Shown one piece after another: positions 26,736 through 33,378 of a DNA stretch of 33,378 bases; the first letter of the stretch is position 1; each line of letters begins with the position of its first letter. The notes under the pieces are model-generated. The model was not told the DNA's origin. It did no database searches and saw only the letters and a program-made list of their open reading frames with translations. This DNA is from an uncultured beta proteobacterium (GTDB lineage: Bacteria; Pseudomonadota; Gammaproteobacteria; Burkholderiales; Burkholderiaceae_C): the NCBI GenBank assembly GCA_903897005.1, contig CAITZZ010000002.1:1-33378 (forward strand), written 5' to 3'. The translations under genes were made by a program, and so were the position numbers.

Positions 26736-27668
26736 ATGAGTGTTCACGCCACCGTTGTATTCACTGATTTGTTCGGCAGCACAAGTGTCTATGAGGCCTT
26801 GGGCAATGCACAGGCGACTCAAGCGGTCACGCAGGTAACGAGTTGGATCGCCAGCACCATCGGCGCTCATGGTGGCAGGGTGGTCAAGCTGTTGGGTGAC
26901 GGCGTACTGGCCTTGTTTCGAAACAACCGATCCGCCATCAATGCGGTGGTCGAAATTCAGCGAAAGCATCAGGAGCGCATGGCTCGCGTCCCCGTGGCGC
27001 ACCGCTTGCCGATCCGTATTGGCGTGGCCTGTGGCGATGTCGAAATTGTCGCTGCCAGTCAGGACTGTTATGGCGACGCCGTCAACGTGGCCGCGCGACT
27101 AAGCGACCTCTCCGGTGCCAACCAGATTTGGGCCAACAGCGCTGCGCTCGAAGGTATCAATGAGGCAGAAGGTGTGCGGTTTCGGGTATTGGGTCCGATC
27201 AGCATACGCGGGCGCACCGAGCCTTGCACGGTGCACCAGGTGGATTGGGAAGACGACGCCGCCTCATCCTTGCTGACCATGCAGTCCGACATGGTTCCCT
27301 TGTTCGATCCTTCAGAGGTCGACACGCTGGGGGGGCAGATCGAACTGATCTGGATGGATGTGAGAAAGTCCTTTAAATCCTTTGACCTGCCGATTCACAT
27401 CGGGCGCCTGCGGCAAGCCGAGTTTGTTGTCGATGATCCGCGGGTTTCTCGTACCCACGCCCGCATCGACTGGCGCAACGGCAGCATGATGCTGGTGGAT
27501 TTGAGTTCCTACGGTTGCTGGCTGCGCTTTTCCGGCGATGGTTCCGACTTGCTGCTGCGTCGGGAGGAATGCGTACTGCATGGGCAGGGCGAAATATCAC
27601 TCGGATCTTCGTTTGCCGACGTGAGTGCGCCAACGCTGCGCTTCTCGGTGTCACAGCCTCCCACATGA
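26736..27668 (+). CDS. Class III adenylate/guanylate cyclase with C-terminal FHA domain
   Basis: A 310-residue soluble protein. Residues about 3-170 form a class III cyclase with metal Asp11 and Asp55 (VVFTDLFGST, KLLGDGVLALF), Lys51 and Asp114 for adenine selection, and Asn117/Arg121 in GDAVNVAARL, so cAMP is likely. Residues about 215-305 form a forkhead-associated (FHA) domain: [25 protein letters not shown] with Gly223-Arg224 and Ser238-Arg-Thr-His241. The usual Ser-x-Asn-Gly segment reads SSYGCWLR, a Tyr replacing the conserved Asn, so phosphothreonine-peptide binding may be altered. No kinase or phosphatase gene is adjacent. ATG 26736 has GGA only one base away, and the leader may be very short. 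It is convergent with the ankyrin gene. Confidence 0.9.
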   Translation: MSVHATVVFTDLFGSTSVYEALGNAQATQAVTQVTSWIASTIGAHGGRVVKLLGDGVLALFRNNRSAINAVVEIQRKHQERMARVPVAHRLPIRIGVACGDVEIVAASQDCYGDAVNVAARLSDLSGANQIWANSAALEGINEAEGVRFRVLGPISIRGRTEPCTVHQVDWEDDAASSLLTMQSDMVPLFDPSEVDTLGGQIELIWMDVRKSFKSFDLPIHIGRLRQAEFVVDDPRVSRTHARIDWRNGSMMLVDLSSYGCWLRFSGDGSDLLLRREECVLHGQGEISLGSSFADVSAPTLRFSVSQPPT

Positions 27669-27689
27669 TTCATCCGTTCTCCGTATCGA

Positions 27690-27710
27690 TATATTAGTTA
27701 ACATAATATA
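27690..27710. repeat. AT-only inverted repeat between convergent genes
   Basis: TATATTA and TAATATA (27690-27696 and 27704-27710) flank GTTAACA in a strongly AT-rich 70-bp gap between the FHA-cyclase and the ankyrin gene. The stem is weak thermodynamically. It might help two-way transcription termination or bind a DNA-bending protein; neither can be shown. Confidence 0.3.
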
Positions 27711-27738
27711 CATCGTATGAAGTACAGTTTAGCCCATG

Positions 27739-28407
27739 TCACCAGGTTCCCTTGGGTTGCCGGCCGCGTATAGCGGCCGCAATCATCTCCGCTGCATCAA
27801 CCCGACTGGCGCGCTGCGCAAAATCAATGGCAGACAAACCCTGCTCGTTTTTCAGGCCTGGATCAGCGCCGCCCTCAAGTAGCAACTTCACCGCCGCAGG
27901 CGTGCCGTAGTGCGCGGCCATCATCAGCGGTGTCGTGCCGTTCGGCGATGTGGCGTCAATATAGGCATGTGCCTCAAGCAGCAACTCCATCGTCGTCAGA
28001 TGCCCGTTGGTCGCGGCGTAATGCAGCGGCGTCCAGCCGGGTTTGTTGACATCGGCGCCAAGGACGATCAGTTGCCGACAAAGATCGGTCAGACCTTTGA
28101 GCGCGGCGAGCATCAGCGGACTCTCGTCATGTGGGGTGCGCACCTCGACGTTGACTTTGGGCGCGCCAAGCAAGGCCGATACGGCCTTCAGGGAAGGCTC
28201 TCGAAGCGCGACGATCAGTCCGTGTTCACCCGCAGGGCTGATCGTATTCGGATCAAAACCGCGGCTCAGCAACATTTCGATGGTCGCTGGATCGTCCTGC
28301 CTGAGTGCGCTGAAAAAATCGTCGAAAGACCCGGAATAACACAAAGAATATCCAATAACTACATATAGATAAAGCACATATCTGATGTAATACATGATAT
28401 TCGACAT
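27739..28407 (-). CDS. Exported or membrane-anchored ankyrin repeat protein
   Basis: A 222-residue protein with a Tyr-rich hydrophobic N-terminus (MYYIRYVLYLYVVIGYSLCYSG) that looks like a signal peptide or anchor, then ankyrin repeats over about 28-215. Repeats are clearest at GWTPLHYAATNGHLTTMELLLEAHAYID, GTTPLMMAAHYGTPAAVKLLLEGGADPG and the weaker DESPLMLAALKGLTDLCRQLIVLGADV. A Cys at about 23 is not in a good lipobox. The start may be ATG 28407 or ATG 28395. The first 26 or so codons are much richer in A/T than the rest. It is the last gene of the mltG-tatD operon, 7 bp after tatD. Likely a periplasmic protein-binding scaffold; partner unknown. Confidence 0.85.
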   Translation of the reverse strand: MSNIMYYIRYVLYLYVVIGYSLCYSGSFDDFFSALRQDDPATIEMLLSRGFDPNTISPAGEHGLIVALREPSLKAVSALLGAPKVNVEVRTPHDESPLMLAALKGLTDLCRQLIVLGADVNKPGWTPLHYAATNGHLTTMELLLEAHAYIDATSPNGTTPLMMAAHYGTPAAVKLLLEGGADPGLKNEQGLSAIDFAQRASRVDAAEMIAAAIRGRQPKGTW

Positions 28408-28414
28408 GGTCTAT

Positions 28415-29212
28415 TCAGGTCGCCAAAACACGCTTGAACAGGGCTTCGAAGTTGCGACTCGTCAACTCGGCCATCTGCTCGACAGAACAAGTTCTGAGTC
28501 GCGCCAGTTCAGCCGCCACGTAGGGAACGTAAGCAGGATTATTGGTCTTGCCACGGTACGGAGCCGGCGCCAGATAGGGACTGTCAGTCTCGATCAGAAG
28601 CCGATCCAGCGGGACAAAAGCGGCTACATCGCGCAGATACTGGGCGTTCTTGAAGGTCAATATGCCGGAAAACGAGATATAGAACCCCATGTCCAGTGCC
28701 GCGCGGGCCACCTCTGCCGTCTCGGTAAAGCAGTGAAACACCCCGCCGGCACAAGCCGCTGAACCATCTTCGCCCTCCTCGCGCAAGACGCCCAGGGTGT
28801 CGGCCGAGGCGGCCCGGGTATGAACTACCAGCGGCAAACCGCACTGGCGCGCCGCCCGGATATGGGTGCGAAAACGTTCGCGCTGCCAGGCCATGTCGGC
28901 CACACTGCGCTCACCCAGGCGATAGTAGTCAAGGCCGGTCTCACCGATGCCGACGACACGCGGGTGCTCAGCCAGGCGCGTCAGATCGCCCACGCCAGGC
29001 TCTGCCACGCCTTCATTTTCCGGATGCACGCCCACGGTGGCCCAAATATTGTCGTGCTGCTGAGCCAGGCCAAGAACCGTGTCAAATTCCTCCAGCGTCG
29101 TGCAGATGCACAGGGCACGCTCAACCTTGGCCTGCCGCATGGCCTCCAGCAGCGCCGGCATTTGCGTTGCCAACTCGGGAAAAGTCAGATGACAGTGTGA
29201 ATCAGTGAACAT
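28415..29212 (-). CDS. tatD: TatD family metal-dependent hydrolase
   Basis: A 265-residue TIM-barrel metal hydrolase. The metal ligands are readable: His6 and His8 (DSHCHL), Glu in GETGLDYY, His in LVVHTRAA, His in FHCFTE, and Asp in LLIETDSPYLAP. TatD proteins act as 3'-5' exonucleases or DNases and have been linked to DNA repair and quality control. Several paralogues exist (YcfH, YjjV); the position after tmk-holB-pilZ matches YcfH, so the assignment to the family is firm but the subtype is less so. GGCGGG upstream of ATG 29212 may serve as ribosome binding site. Confidence 0.93.
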   Translation of the reverse strand: MFTDSHCHLTFPELATQMPALLEAMRQAKVERALCICTTLEEFDTVLGLAQQHDNIWATVGVHPENEGVAEPGVGDLTRLAEHPRVVGIGETGLDYYRLGERSVADMAWQRERFRTHIRAARQCGLPLVVHTRAASADTLGVLREEGEDGSAACAGGVFHCFTETAEVARAALDMGFYISFSGILTFKNAQYLRDVAAFVPLDRLLIETDSPYLAPAPYRGKTNNPAYVPYVAAELARLRTCSVEQMAELTSRNFEALFKRVLAT

Positions 29213-29230
29213 GACCCGCCAGCCGCGGCA

Positions 29231-29581
29231 TTAGACGGTTTGAGTTTGCCGATCCGATGCCAGCAGGTTGCCCAGAATCGCCTCGATCTTTTGCCGCAGC
29301 GCCAGAGACTTCGGGCCTTCGGGAAAGCGTATCCCAATGCCTTGGGTGCGGTTGTTGGCAGCCTTGGCGGGCGTGATCCAGGCGACTTTTCCGGCCACCG
29401 GATAGCGTTCAGGATCGTCTGGCAGCGACAGCAGCACATAGACGTCGTCACCCAACTTGTAATCTCGCGTCGACGGAATGAAAATCCCGCCCTCTGCAAA
29501 CAGGGGGATAAACGCCGCGTAAAGGGCGGGCTTCTCTTTGATCGCCAACTGAATGACGCTGGGGCGCGGGCTGGATAACAT
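29231..29581 (-). CDS. pilZ: PilZ-domain protein, type IV pilus type
   Basis: A 116-residue single-domain PilZ protein. It lacks the c-di-GMP motifs RxxxR and (D/N)xSxxG; the corresponding region reads IPLFAEGGIFIPSTRDYKLG. This is the pattern of the PilZ needed for type IV pilus assembly that does not bind c-di-GMP itself. The ATG at 29581 (MLSSPRPSVIQLAIKEK) was chosen over the TTG at 29599 because it gives the usual N-terminus. It lies between holB and tatD, the common betaproteobacterial order. Pilus genes are not in the window. Confidence 0.88.
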   Translation of the reverse strand: MLSSPRPSVIQLAIKEKPALYAAFIPLFAEGGIFIPSTRDYKLGDDVYVLLSLPDDPERYPVAGKVAWITPAKAANNRTQGIGIRFPEGPKSLALRQKIEAILGNLLASDRQTQTV

Positions 29582-29602
29582 CGATGGGATCGTCGGCAAT
29601 AA

Positions 29603-30604
29603 CTAGTGGCCTGAGTTTAGGGCGTTTTGCGCCTGGCTCACAAGCGCTTCCATCATCAGGCCCACATTAAACGGGTGTTCGGCCGTTCGTTTGCTGGCAG
29701 CCAGATCATTGGCCCATTCTGTCAAGCAGGCAATCGATCCGCCCGCCGGCAAGGCCGCTGCATCAAAGAAGCGGGTGTCGGCACCCACCTTCAGAGCGAG
29801 CATGTCATGACAGAGCTTCTGCAGCGCATTGACTACCTGCGGCGCCGACCAGTCCTTGAACACGCCAAGATCGCCGCTGGCAATCGCCTTGGGCAGCAGA
29901 ACCCAGGCCTGTGCATCCGCCTTCGCCAAAAACAACTGCAATGCATCCTGCGGCCGGCAGCCGGCGGCTTGCAGCATCACCCTGGCCTGCTGCGCATTCA
30001 GGCCTCTTTCCGACAACCAGGCCAGTGAAGCATCTGGTGACGGCCAGGTCATGGTGTGGGCCAGACAACGGCTTCGAATCGTCGGAAGTAACTGGTAGGC
30101 GGCGTCGCTGGCCAGCACAAACCTGACGTCACCCGGCGGCTCCTCCAGCGTTTTGAGCAAAGCATTGGCGGTAACCAGATTCATGCGTTCAGCCGGGAAA
30201 ACCAGCACCGCCTTGCCGCGCCCACGTGCGCTGGTGCGCTGCGAAAACTCGACTGCCTCGCGCATCGCCTCGACGCGGATTTCCTTGCTCGCCTTGCGCT
30301 TCTTGTCATCAATGTCGGACTGTGCCGCTTCACTCAGCGGCCAGCCAAGATCGATCATCACGGTCTCAGGCATCAGCACACACAGGTCCGCATGGGTATG
30401 CACATCGATGGCATGGCAGCTGCCGCATTGGCCACAGGCGCCCAGCGCCGTCGGCTGCTCGCAAAGCCAGGCCCGCACCAGCGCCAGTGCCAGATCGTAC
30501 TGCCCCAATCCGGAGGGCCCGGCCAGCAGCCAGGCATGACCGCGCTGCGCCAGCAGGGCCTTGCACTGCGCAAGCATCCAGGGCGCGGCTGCACTGTCGC
30601 TCAT
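29603..30604 (-). CDS. holB: DNA polymerase III subunit delta'
   Basis: The delta' subunit is the stator of the clamp loader that puts the beta clamp on DNA. The 333-residue AAA+ protein has a degenerate nucleotide-binding loop ([11 protein letters not shown], without the P-loop Lys, as expected of delta'), four zinc cysteines (Cys48, Cys57, Cys60, Cys63; CGQCGSCH), [10 protein letters not shown] and an SRC sensor segment (TIRSRCLAH). Its ATG overlaps the tmk stop by four bases (ATGA). About the usual length (334 in E. coli). Confidence 0.95.
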   Translation of the reverse strand: MSDSAAAPWMLAQCKALLAQRGHAWLLAGPSGLGQYDLALALVRAWLCEQPTALGACGQCGSCHAIDVHTHADLCVLMPETVMIDLGWPLSEAAQSDIDDKKRKASKEIRVEAMREAVEFSQRTSARGRGKAVLVFPAERMNLVTANALLKTLEEPPGDVRFVLASDAAYQLLPTIRSRCLAHTMTWPSPDASLAWLSERGLNAQQARVMLQAAGCRPQDALQLFLAKADAQAWVLLPKAIASGDLGVFKDWSAPQVVNALQKLCHDMLALKVGADTRFFDAAALPAGGSIACLTEWANDLAASKRTAEHPFNVGLMMEALVSQAQNALNSGH

Positions 30605-31248
30605 GCCAGCCAGCCCCTGCCCTGCACAGAGCGCAACACCTGCAGCCAGACCGCCTCGCGCGAGGCGTCGGCGTCAATGCGGGCAAAGCGCCGTGGATTC
30701 GCGCTCATGCGCTGCGAATAGCCGGCGGCCACACGAGTGAAAAACTCCAGCGGTTGCGCTTCAAACTTGTCTGGCGGGCGTGTCAGCGCCAGCCGACTGG
30801 CGGCGATGGCCGCTGGCAGGTCAAACCAGATCGTCAGGTCCGGCTGGCGAATCACCTCGCTTTGCTCGCCGGGGATTGCCTGCACCATTCTCTCCAGCAG
30901 CGACAGCAGTTTCAAATCAAAGCCCCGGCCAGCGCCCTGGTAGGCAAAGCTGGCATCGGTGAAGCGGTCGCACAGCACCACAGCGCCTTCTGCCAGCGCC
31001 GGCTCAATCAGCTGTTTGAGGTGATCGCGCCGCGCCGCGAACACCAGCAGTGCTTCGGTCATCGCGTCCATCGCATCGTGGAGCACCAGAGCGCGCAGTT
31101 TTTCAGCCAGCGGCGTACCGCCAGGCTCGCGCGACAGCGTCACCTTCCTGCCATGAGCGCGAAAGGCCTGTGCCAAAGCCTCGATGTGGGTGGATTTTCC
31201 GGCACCGTCAATGCCCTCGAAACTGATGAAGATTCCGCCTGTTGCCAT
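30601..31248 (-). CDS. tmk: Thymidylate kinase
   Basis: Phosphorylates dTMP to dTDP for DNA synthesis. The 215-residue chain has the P-loop GIDGAGKS (12-19), the dTMP-binding [14 protein letters not shown], the DRF motif ([20 protein letters not shown]) and a LID segment ([17 protein letters not shown]). AAGGA lies just before ATG 31248. It is between mltG (18-bp gap) and holB (4-base overlap). Confidence 0.96.
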   Translation of the reverse strand: MATGGIFISFEGIDGAGKSTHIEALAQAFRAHGRKVTLSREPGGTPLAEKLRALVLHDAMDAMTEALLVFAARRDHLKQLIEPALAEGAVVLCDRFTDASFAYQGAGRGFDLKLLSLLERMVQAIPGEQSEVIRQPDLTIWFDLPAAIAASRLALTRPPDKFEAQPLEFFTRVAAGYSQRMSANPRRFARIDADASREAVWLQVLRSVQGRGWLA

Positions 31249-31266
31249 AGGTCCTTGTTCGCTGCC

Positions 31267-32259
31267 TCAGCGAGCGCGCTGGTATTTGTTGACTGCCCGA
31301 TTGTGCTCTTCCAGGCTGGCGCTGAATTCGCTGCTGCCGTCGCCGCGCGCCACAAAATAGAGCGCCTTGCTGGCGGCGGGTCGCACGGCGGCCAGCAGCG
31401 CCGATTTGCCCGGCATGGCAATCGGGGTCGGCGGCAGGCCGGCGCGTGTGTAAGTATTCCAGGGGGTGTCGGCCTGCAGATCGCGCTTGCGCAGGTTGCC
31501 GTCAAAAGCGTCGCCCATGCCGTAAATCACGGTCGGATCGGTTTGCAGCATCATGCCGATGCGCAGGCGGTTGGCAAAGACACCGGCAATCATGGACCGG
31601 TCGCCAGGGCGCCCGGTTTCCTTCTCGACGATGCTGGCCAGAATCAGCGCCTGCTCCGGTGTTTTCAGCGGTGCATCGGGCGAGCGCTGACGCCACACTG
31701 CCGCCAGATTCCTGTCCATCGCGCGCATGGCACGCTTGAGCACCGCCAGATCGCTGCTGCCCTTGGCGTAGGTGTAGGTGTCCGGAAAGAAGCGACCTTC
31801 CGGATGCAGGCCCGGTCTTCCCAGCACCTTCATGATCATGTAGTCTGGCAGTCCTTTGGCTTCAGGCTTGAGTTGCTCGGCCTTGGCCAGCGCTGCGCGA
31901 ACCTGGCTGAAGTTCCAACCCTCCACCAGCGTCACCGCGCGCAGCGCCTCTTCGCCACGCACCAGCTTTTGCAGCAGACTGCGCGGGCTGGCATCAGCTT
32001 CGATCTCGTAGCTGCCGGCGCGGATCAGGCGTGCCTGGCCTGACAGGCGAAACCACCAGTACAGCAGCGTCGGGTCGACGTCGACACCTGCCTCACTGAC
32101 CAATTGCGCCACTGCGCGCACCGGCGTGCCCGGCTCAATCGACAGATCAACCGTTTCACCAGACAGGCGCAGGCTCTGGTTGACCCACCAGACAGCCCCA
32201 CCACCCAGCAGGAGCGCCAGCGCAAGCAGCCACTTCACAACAGTAAAAAAACGACGCAC
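31267..32259 (-). CDS. mltG: Endolytic peptidoglycan transglycosylase MltG
   Basis: MltG cleaves nascent glycan strands inside the chain and is thought to set where elongation stops. The 330-residue protein has one N-terminal membrane helix (WLLALALLLGGGAVWW), a LysM-like region (about 35-105), then the YceG catalytic domain with ILASIVEKETG (the catalytic Glu is expected at the EKE, 212-214), RLRIGMMLQTDPTVIYG and PTPIAMPGKSAL. The start is GTG 32259 with AGGG two bases upstream. First gene of the mltG-tmk-holB-pilZ-tatD-ankyrin operon and divergent from ygfZ. Confidence 0.95.
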   Translation of the reverse strand: MRRFFTVVKWLLALALLLGGGAVWWVNQSLRLSGETVDLSIEPGTPVRAVAQLVSEAGVDVDPTLLYWWFRLSGQARLIRAGSYEIEADASPRSLLQKLVRGEEALRAVTLVEGWNFSQVRAALAKAEQLKPEAKGLPDYMIMKVLGRPGLHPEGRFFPDTYTYAKGSSDLAVLKRAMRAMDRNLAAVWRQRSPDAPLKTPEQALILASIVEKETGRPGDRSMIAGVFANRLRIGMMLQTDPTVIYGMGDAFDGNLRKRDLQADTPWNTYTRAGLPPTPIAMPGKSALLAAVRPAASKALYFVARGDGSSEFSASLEEHNRAVNKYQRAR

Positions 32260-32271
32260 AGCCCTACAGCC

Positions 32272-32299
32272 TTGTATGAATTCGACGGGGGATGATAAT
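32272..32299 (+). promoter_or_regulatory. ygfZ: Candidate ygfZ promoter, leaderless start
   Basis: TTGTAT (32272-32277) and GATAAT (32294-32299) are 16 bp apart, with TG just before the -10 (TGATGATAAT). Transcription from about seven bases downstream would begin at or very near the A of the ATG at 32307. No Shine-Dalgarno sequence fits that ATG, which agrees with a leaderless mRNA. Box match is moderate. Confidence 0.4.
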
Positions 32300-32306
32300 T
32301 CACCTC

Positions 32307-33224
32307 ATGCAAAGCAAACTCAATGGCGTGGTGCAACTGGCACACCTGGGTGTTATCAGTGCCGAGGGAATTGACGCCGCTTCCTTTCTGCACGGGCAAC
32401 TGACGCAGGATATTTTGCTGCTGGGCTCATCCGAGGCCAGGCTGGCCGCCTATTGCTCGGCACAGGGCCGGATGCTGGCCAGCTTCTATGCCATCAAGCG
32501 CAGCCCGACCGAAATCGTTCTGATCTGCAGCAAGGACCTGCTGGCTGCCACACTGAAGAACCTGTCGCGCTTCGTCCTGCGTGCCAAGGTCAAACTCAGT
32601 GACGCCAGCGCCGACCATGCGATCTTTGGCCTGGCCGGTGCGGCGCTTGACGCTCTGAGCGCTGGCGCGCTGGCGCCTTGGGCGCGCCGTTACGAAGGCG
32701 ATGTCTCTATCCTTGGTCTGTACCCGGCCGACGGCCTGCCCCGCGCCTTGTGGCTCGCTCCCGCCGCGCAGGGCGCACCGGCTGGCCCGAGCCTGACTCT
32801 GCAGGACTGGCTATGGAGCGAGGTGCGTAGCGGCGTTGCCATGATCAGCGAGCCGGTGGCACAGGCGTTTGTGCCCCAGATGCTCAATTACGAGTCGGTG
32901 GGTGGTGTCAATTTCAAGAAGGGCTGCTACCCGGGTCAGGAAGTGGTGGCGCGCAGCCAGTTTCGTGGCACCCTGAAGCGGCGGGCTTTTCTGGCGCATT
33001 CAGACTCCCCCATGAAGGCGGGCGACGAAGTGTTTCAGGAGGCCGATCCGGAGCAGCCCTGCGGCACGGTCGCGCAAGCCGCAGGGTCGCCGACTGGCGG
33101 CTATGACGCGATTGTTTCGATGCAGATCTCTGCCGTTGAAGCTGGCGCCCTGCATCTGAATTCAGCTAGCGGCACCGCCATCGTGGCGACTCCGCCGCCC
33201 TACCCTTTGCTGGCCGACATCTGA
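32307..33224 (+). CDS. ygfZ: YgfZ/GcvT-like folate-binding protein (Fe-S cluster repair/assembly)
   Basis: YgfZ is a tetrahydrofolate-binding protein needed for activity of some Fe-S enzymes in E. coli. In 305 residues it has the hallmark motif with Cys207 (KKGCYPGQEVVARSQFRG), plus FLHGQLTQDI near the N-terminus and AAYCSAQGRMLASFYAIKR. The start was placed at ATG 32307 (MQSKLNGVVQLAHLG), which matches family N-termini; ATG 32292 lies right at the predicted -10 box. It is divergent from mltG, an arrangement common in Burkholderiales. Confidence 0.93.
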   Translation: MQSKLNGVVQLAHLGVISAEGIDAASFLHGQLTQDILLLGSSEARLAAYCSAQGRMLASFYAIKRSPTEIVLICSKDLLAATLKNLSRFVLRAKVKLSDASADHAIFGLAGAALDALSAGALAPWARRYEGDVSILGLYPADGLPRALWLAPAAQGAPAGPSLTLQDWLWSEVRSGVAMISEPVAQAFVPQMLNYESVGGVNFKKGCYPGQEVVARSQFRGTLKRRAFLAHSDSPMKAGDEVFQEADPEQPCGTVAQAAGSPTGGYDAIVSMQISAVEAGALHLNSASGTAIVATPPPYPLLADI

Positions 33225-33261
33225 TTGCCTGGATTTGAGCCATAGCGGTTGCAGCGGGACA

Positions 33262-33338
33262 CGCTCGGGCGGGTGTTGCCGGGGACCGATTTCTGCGCAT
33301 TTGGCAGCATGAGGGCCACGGCAACGCTTGCCCGAGCG
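33262..33338 (+). other. Long stem-loop downstream of ygfZ
   Basis: CGCTCGGGCGGGTGTTGCC (33262-33280) and GGCAACGCTTGCCCGAGCG (33320-33338) form 19 consecutive RNA base pairs on the plus strand, three of them G-U, around a 39-base loop. On the minus strand these three would be A-C mismatches, so the structure favours plus-strand RNA. No T-run follows. The last 154 bases of the window contain no convincing gene. It may be a 3' UTR structure, a small RNA, or a mobile repeat unit. Confidence 0.55.
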
Positions 33339-33378
33339 ACCACGAAAGCAGCCGGCTTGTTACGCTAAAGCCCGTGCA

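Noticed and set aside
30226-32043. 605-aa plus-strand ORF opposite holB, tmk and mltG
   Set aside because: Three overlapping minus-strand genes explain this region; the ORF has no recognisable domain.
33309-33368. Possible 19-codon plus-strand peptide (MRATATLARATTKAAGLLR)
   Set aside because: No ribosome binding site or family match, and it overlaps the hairpin right arm.
33225-33378. Open minus-strand frame through the last 154 bases
   Set aside because: No start signal, composition unlike a conserved protein, and it would run on into ygfZ in antisense. Cannot be resolved without flanking sequence.
33340-33378. Possible integron attC-like core (GTTACGC) near the window end
   Set aside because: The core does not fit GTTRRRY and no matching RYYYAAC partner or imperfect-arm layout was found.

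Overview
The window looks like a core chromosomal segment of a betaproteobacterium of the order Burkholderiales, probably close to Comamonadaceae. I infer this from protein family signatures and gene order: rimP-nusA-infB-rbfA-truB-typA, the smpB/ratA-rnfH divergon, guaB-guaA-(PaiB)-tadA-ldcA, and tatD-pilZ-holB-tmk-mltG facing ygfZ. No database search was possible. Coding density is high and no stretch over 300 bases lacks a gene. I see no tRNA, rRNA, CRISPR array, insertion sequence or prophage gene.

Layout. 57-1424 (-): an unusual MerR-type DNA-binding protein fused to a class III nucleotide cyclase. 1668-3017 (-): nfeD-qmcA membrane-quality operon. 3147-5435 (+): PLP-dependent Orn/Lys/Arg decarboxylase, convergent with fabI (5454-6248, -). 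6395-9127 (+): exported fused M16 metallopeptidase. 9167-15733 (+): translation/transcription operon rimP-nusA-infB-rbfA-truB, preceded by a -10 box and a very early terminator-like hairpin. 15743-19583 (+): typA, an EamA exporter and a 3-hydroxyisobutyryl-CoA hydrolase-like gene. 19590-20912: smpB divergent from ratA-rnfH. 20937-21407 (-): DUF4124 protein. 21496-26682 (+): guaB, guaA, PaiB-like, tadA, ldcA. 26736-27668 (+): a second class III cyclase fused to an FHA domain. 27739-32259 (-): mltG-tmk-holB-pilZ-tatD-ankyrin operon. 32307-33224 (+): ygfZ, followed by a strong RNA-type hairpin near the window end.

How the genes work together. Most of the window is housekeeping: ribosome maturation and translation factors, trans-translation, GMP synthesis, tRNA editing, fatty acid synthesis, thymidylate supply, clamp loading and peptidoglycan processing. 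The parts that stand out are two soluble class III cyclases with different partner domains (DNA-binding MerR and phosphopeptide-binding FHA), both with intact catalytic residues, and several non-coding structures: the rimP leader hairpin, a dyad over the MerR-cyclase start, dyads next to ldcA and the decarboxylase, and the 19-bp hairpin after ygfZ. Many start codons in the ORF track were moved to internal ATGs on the basis of ribosome binding sites, family N-termini or promoter positions; each case is noted.
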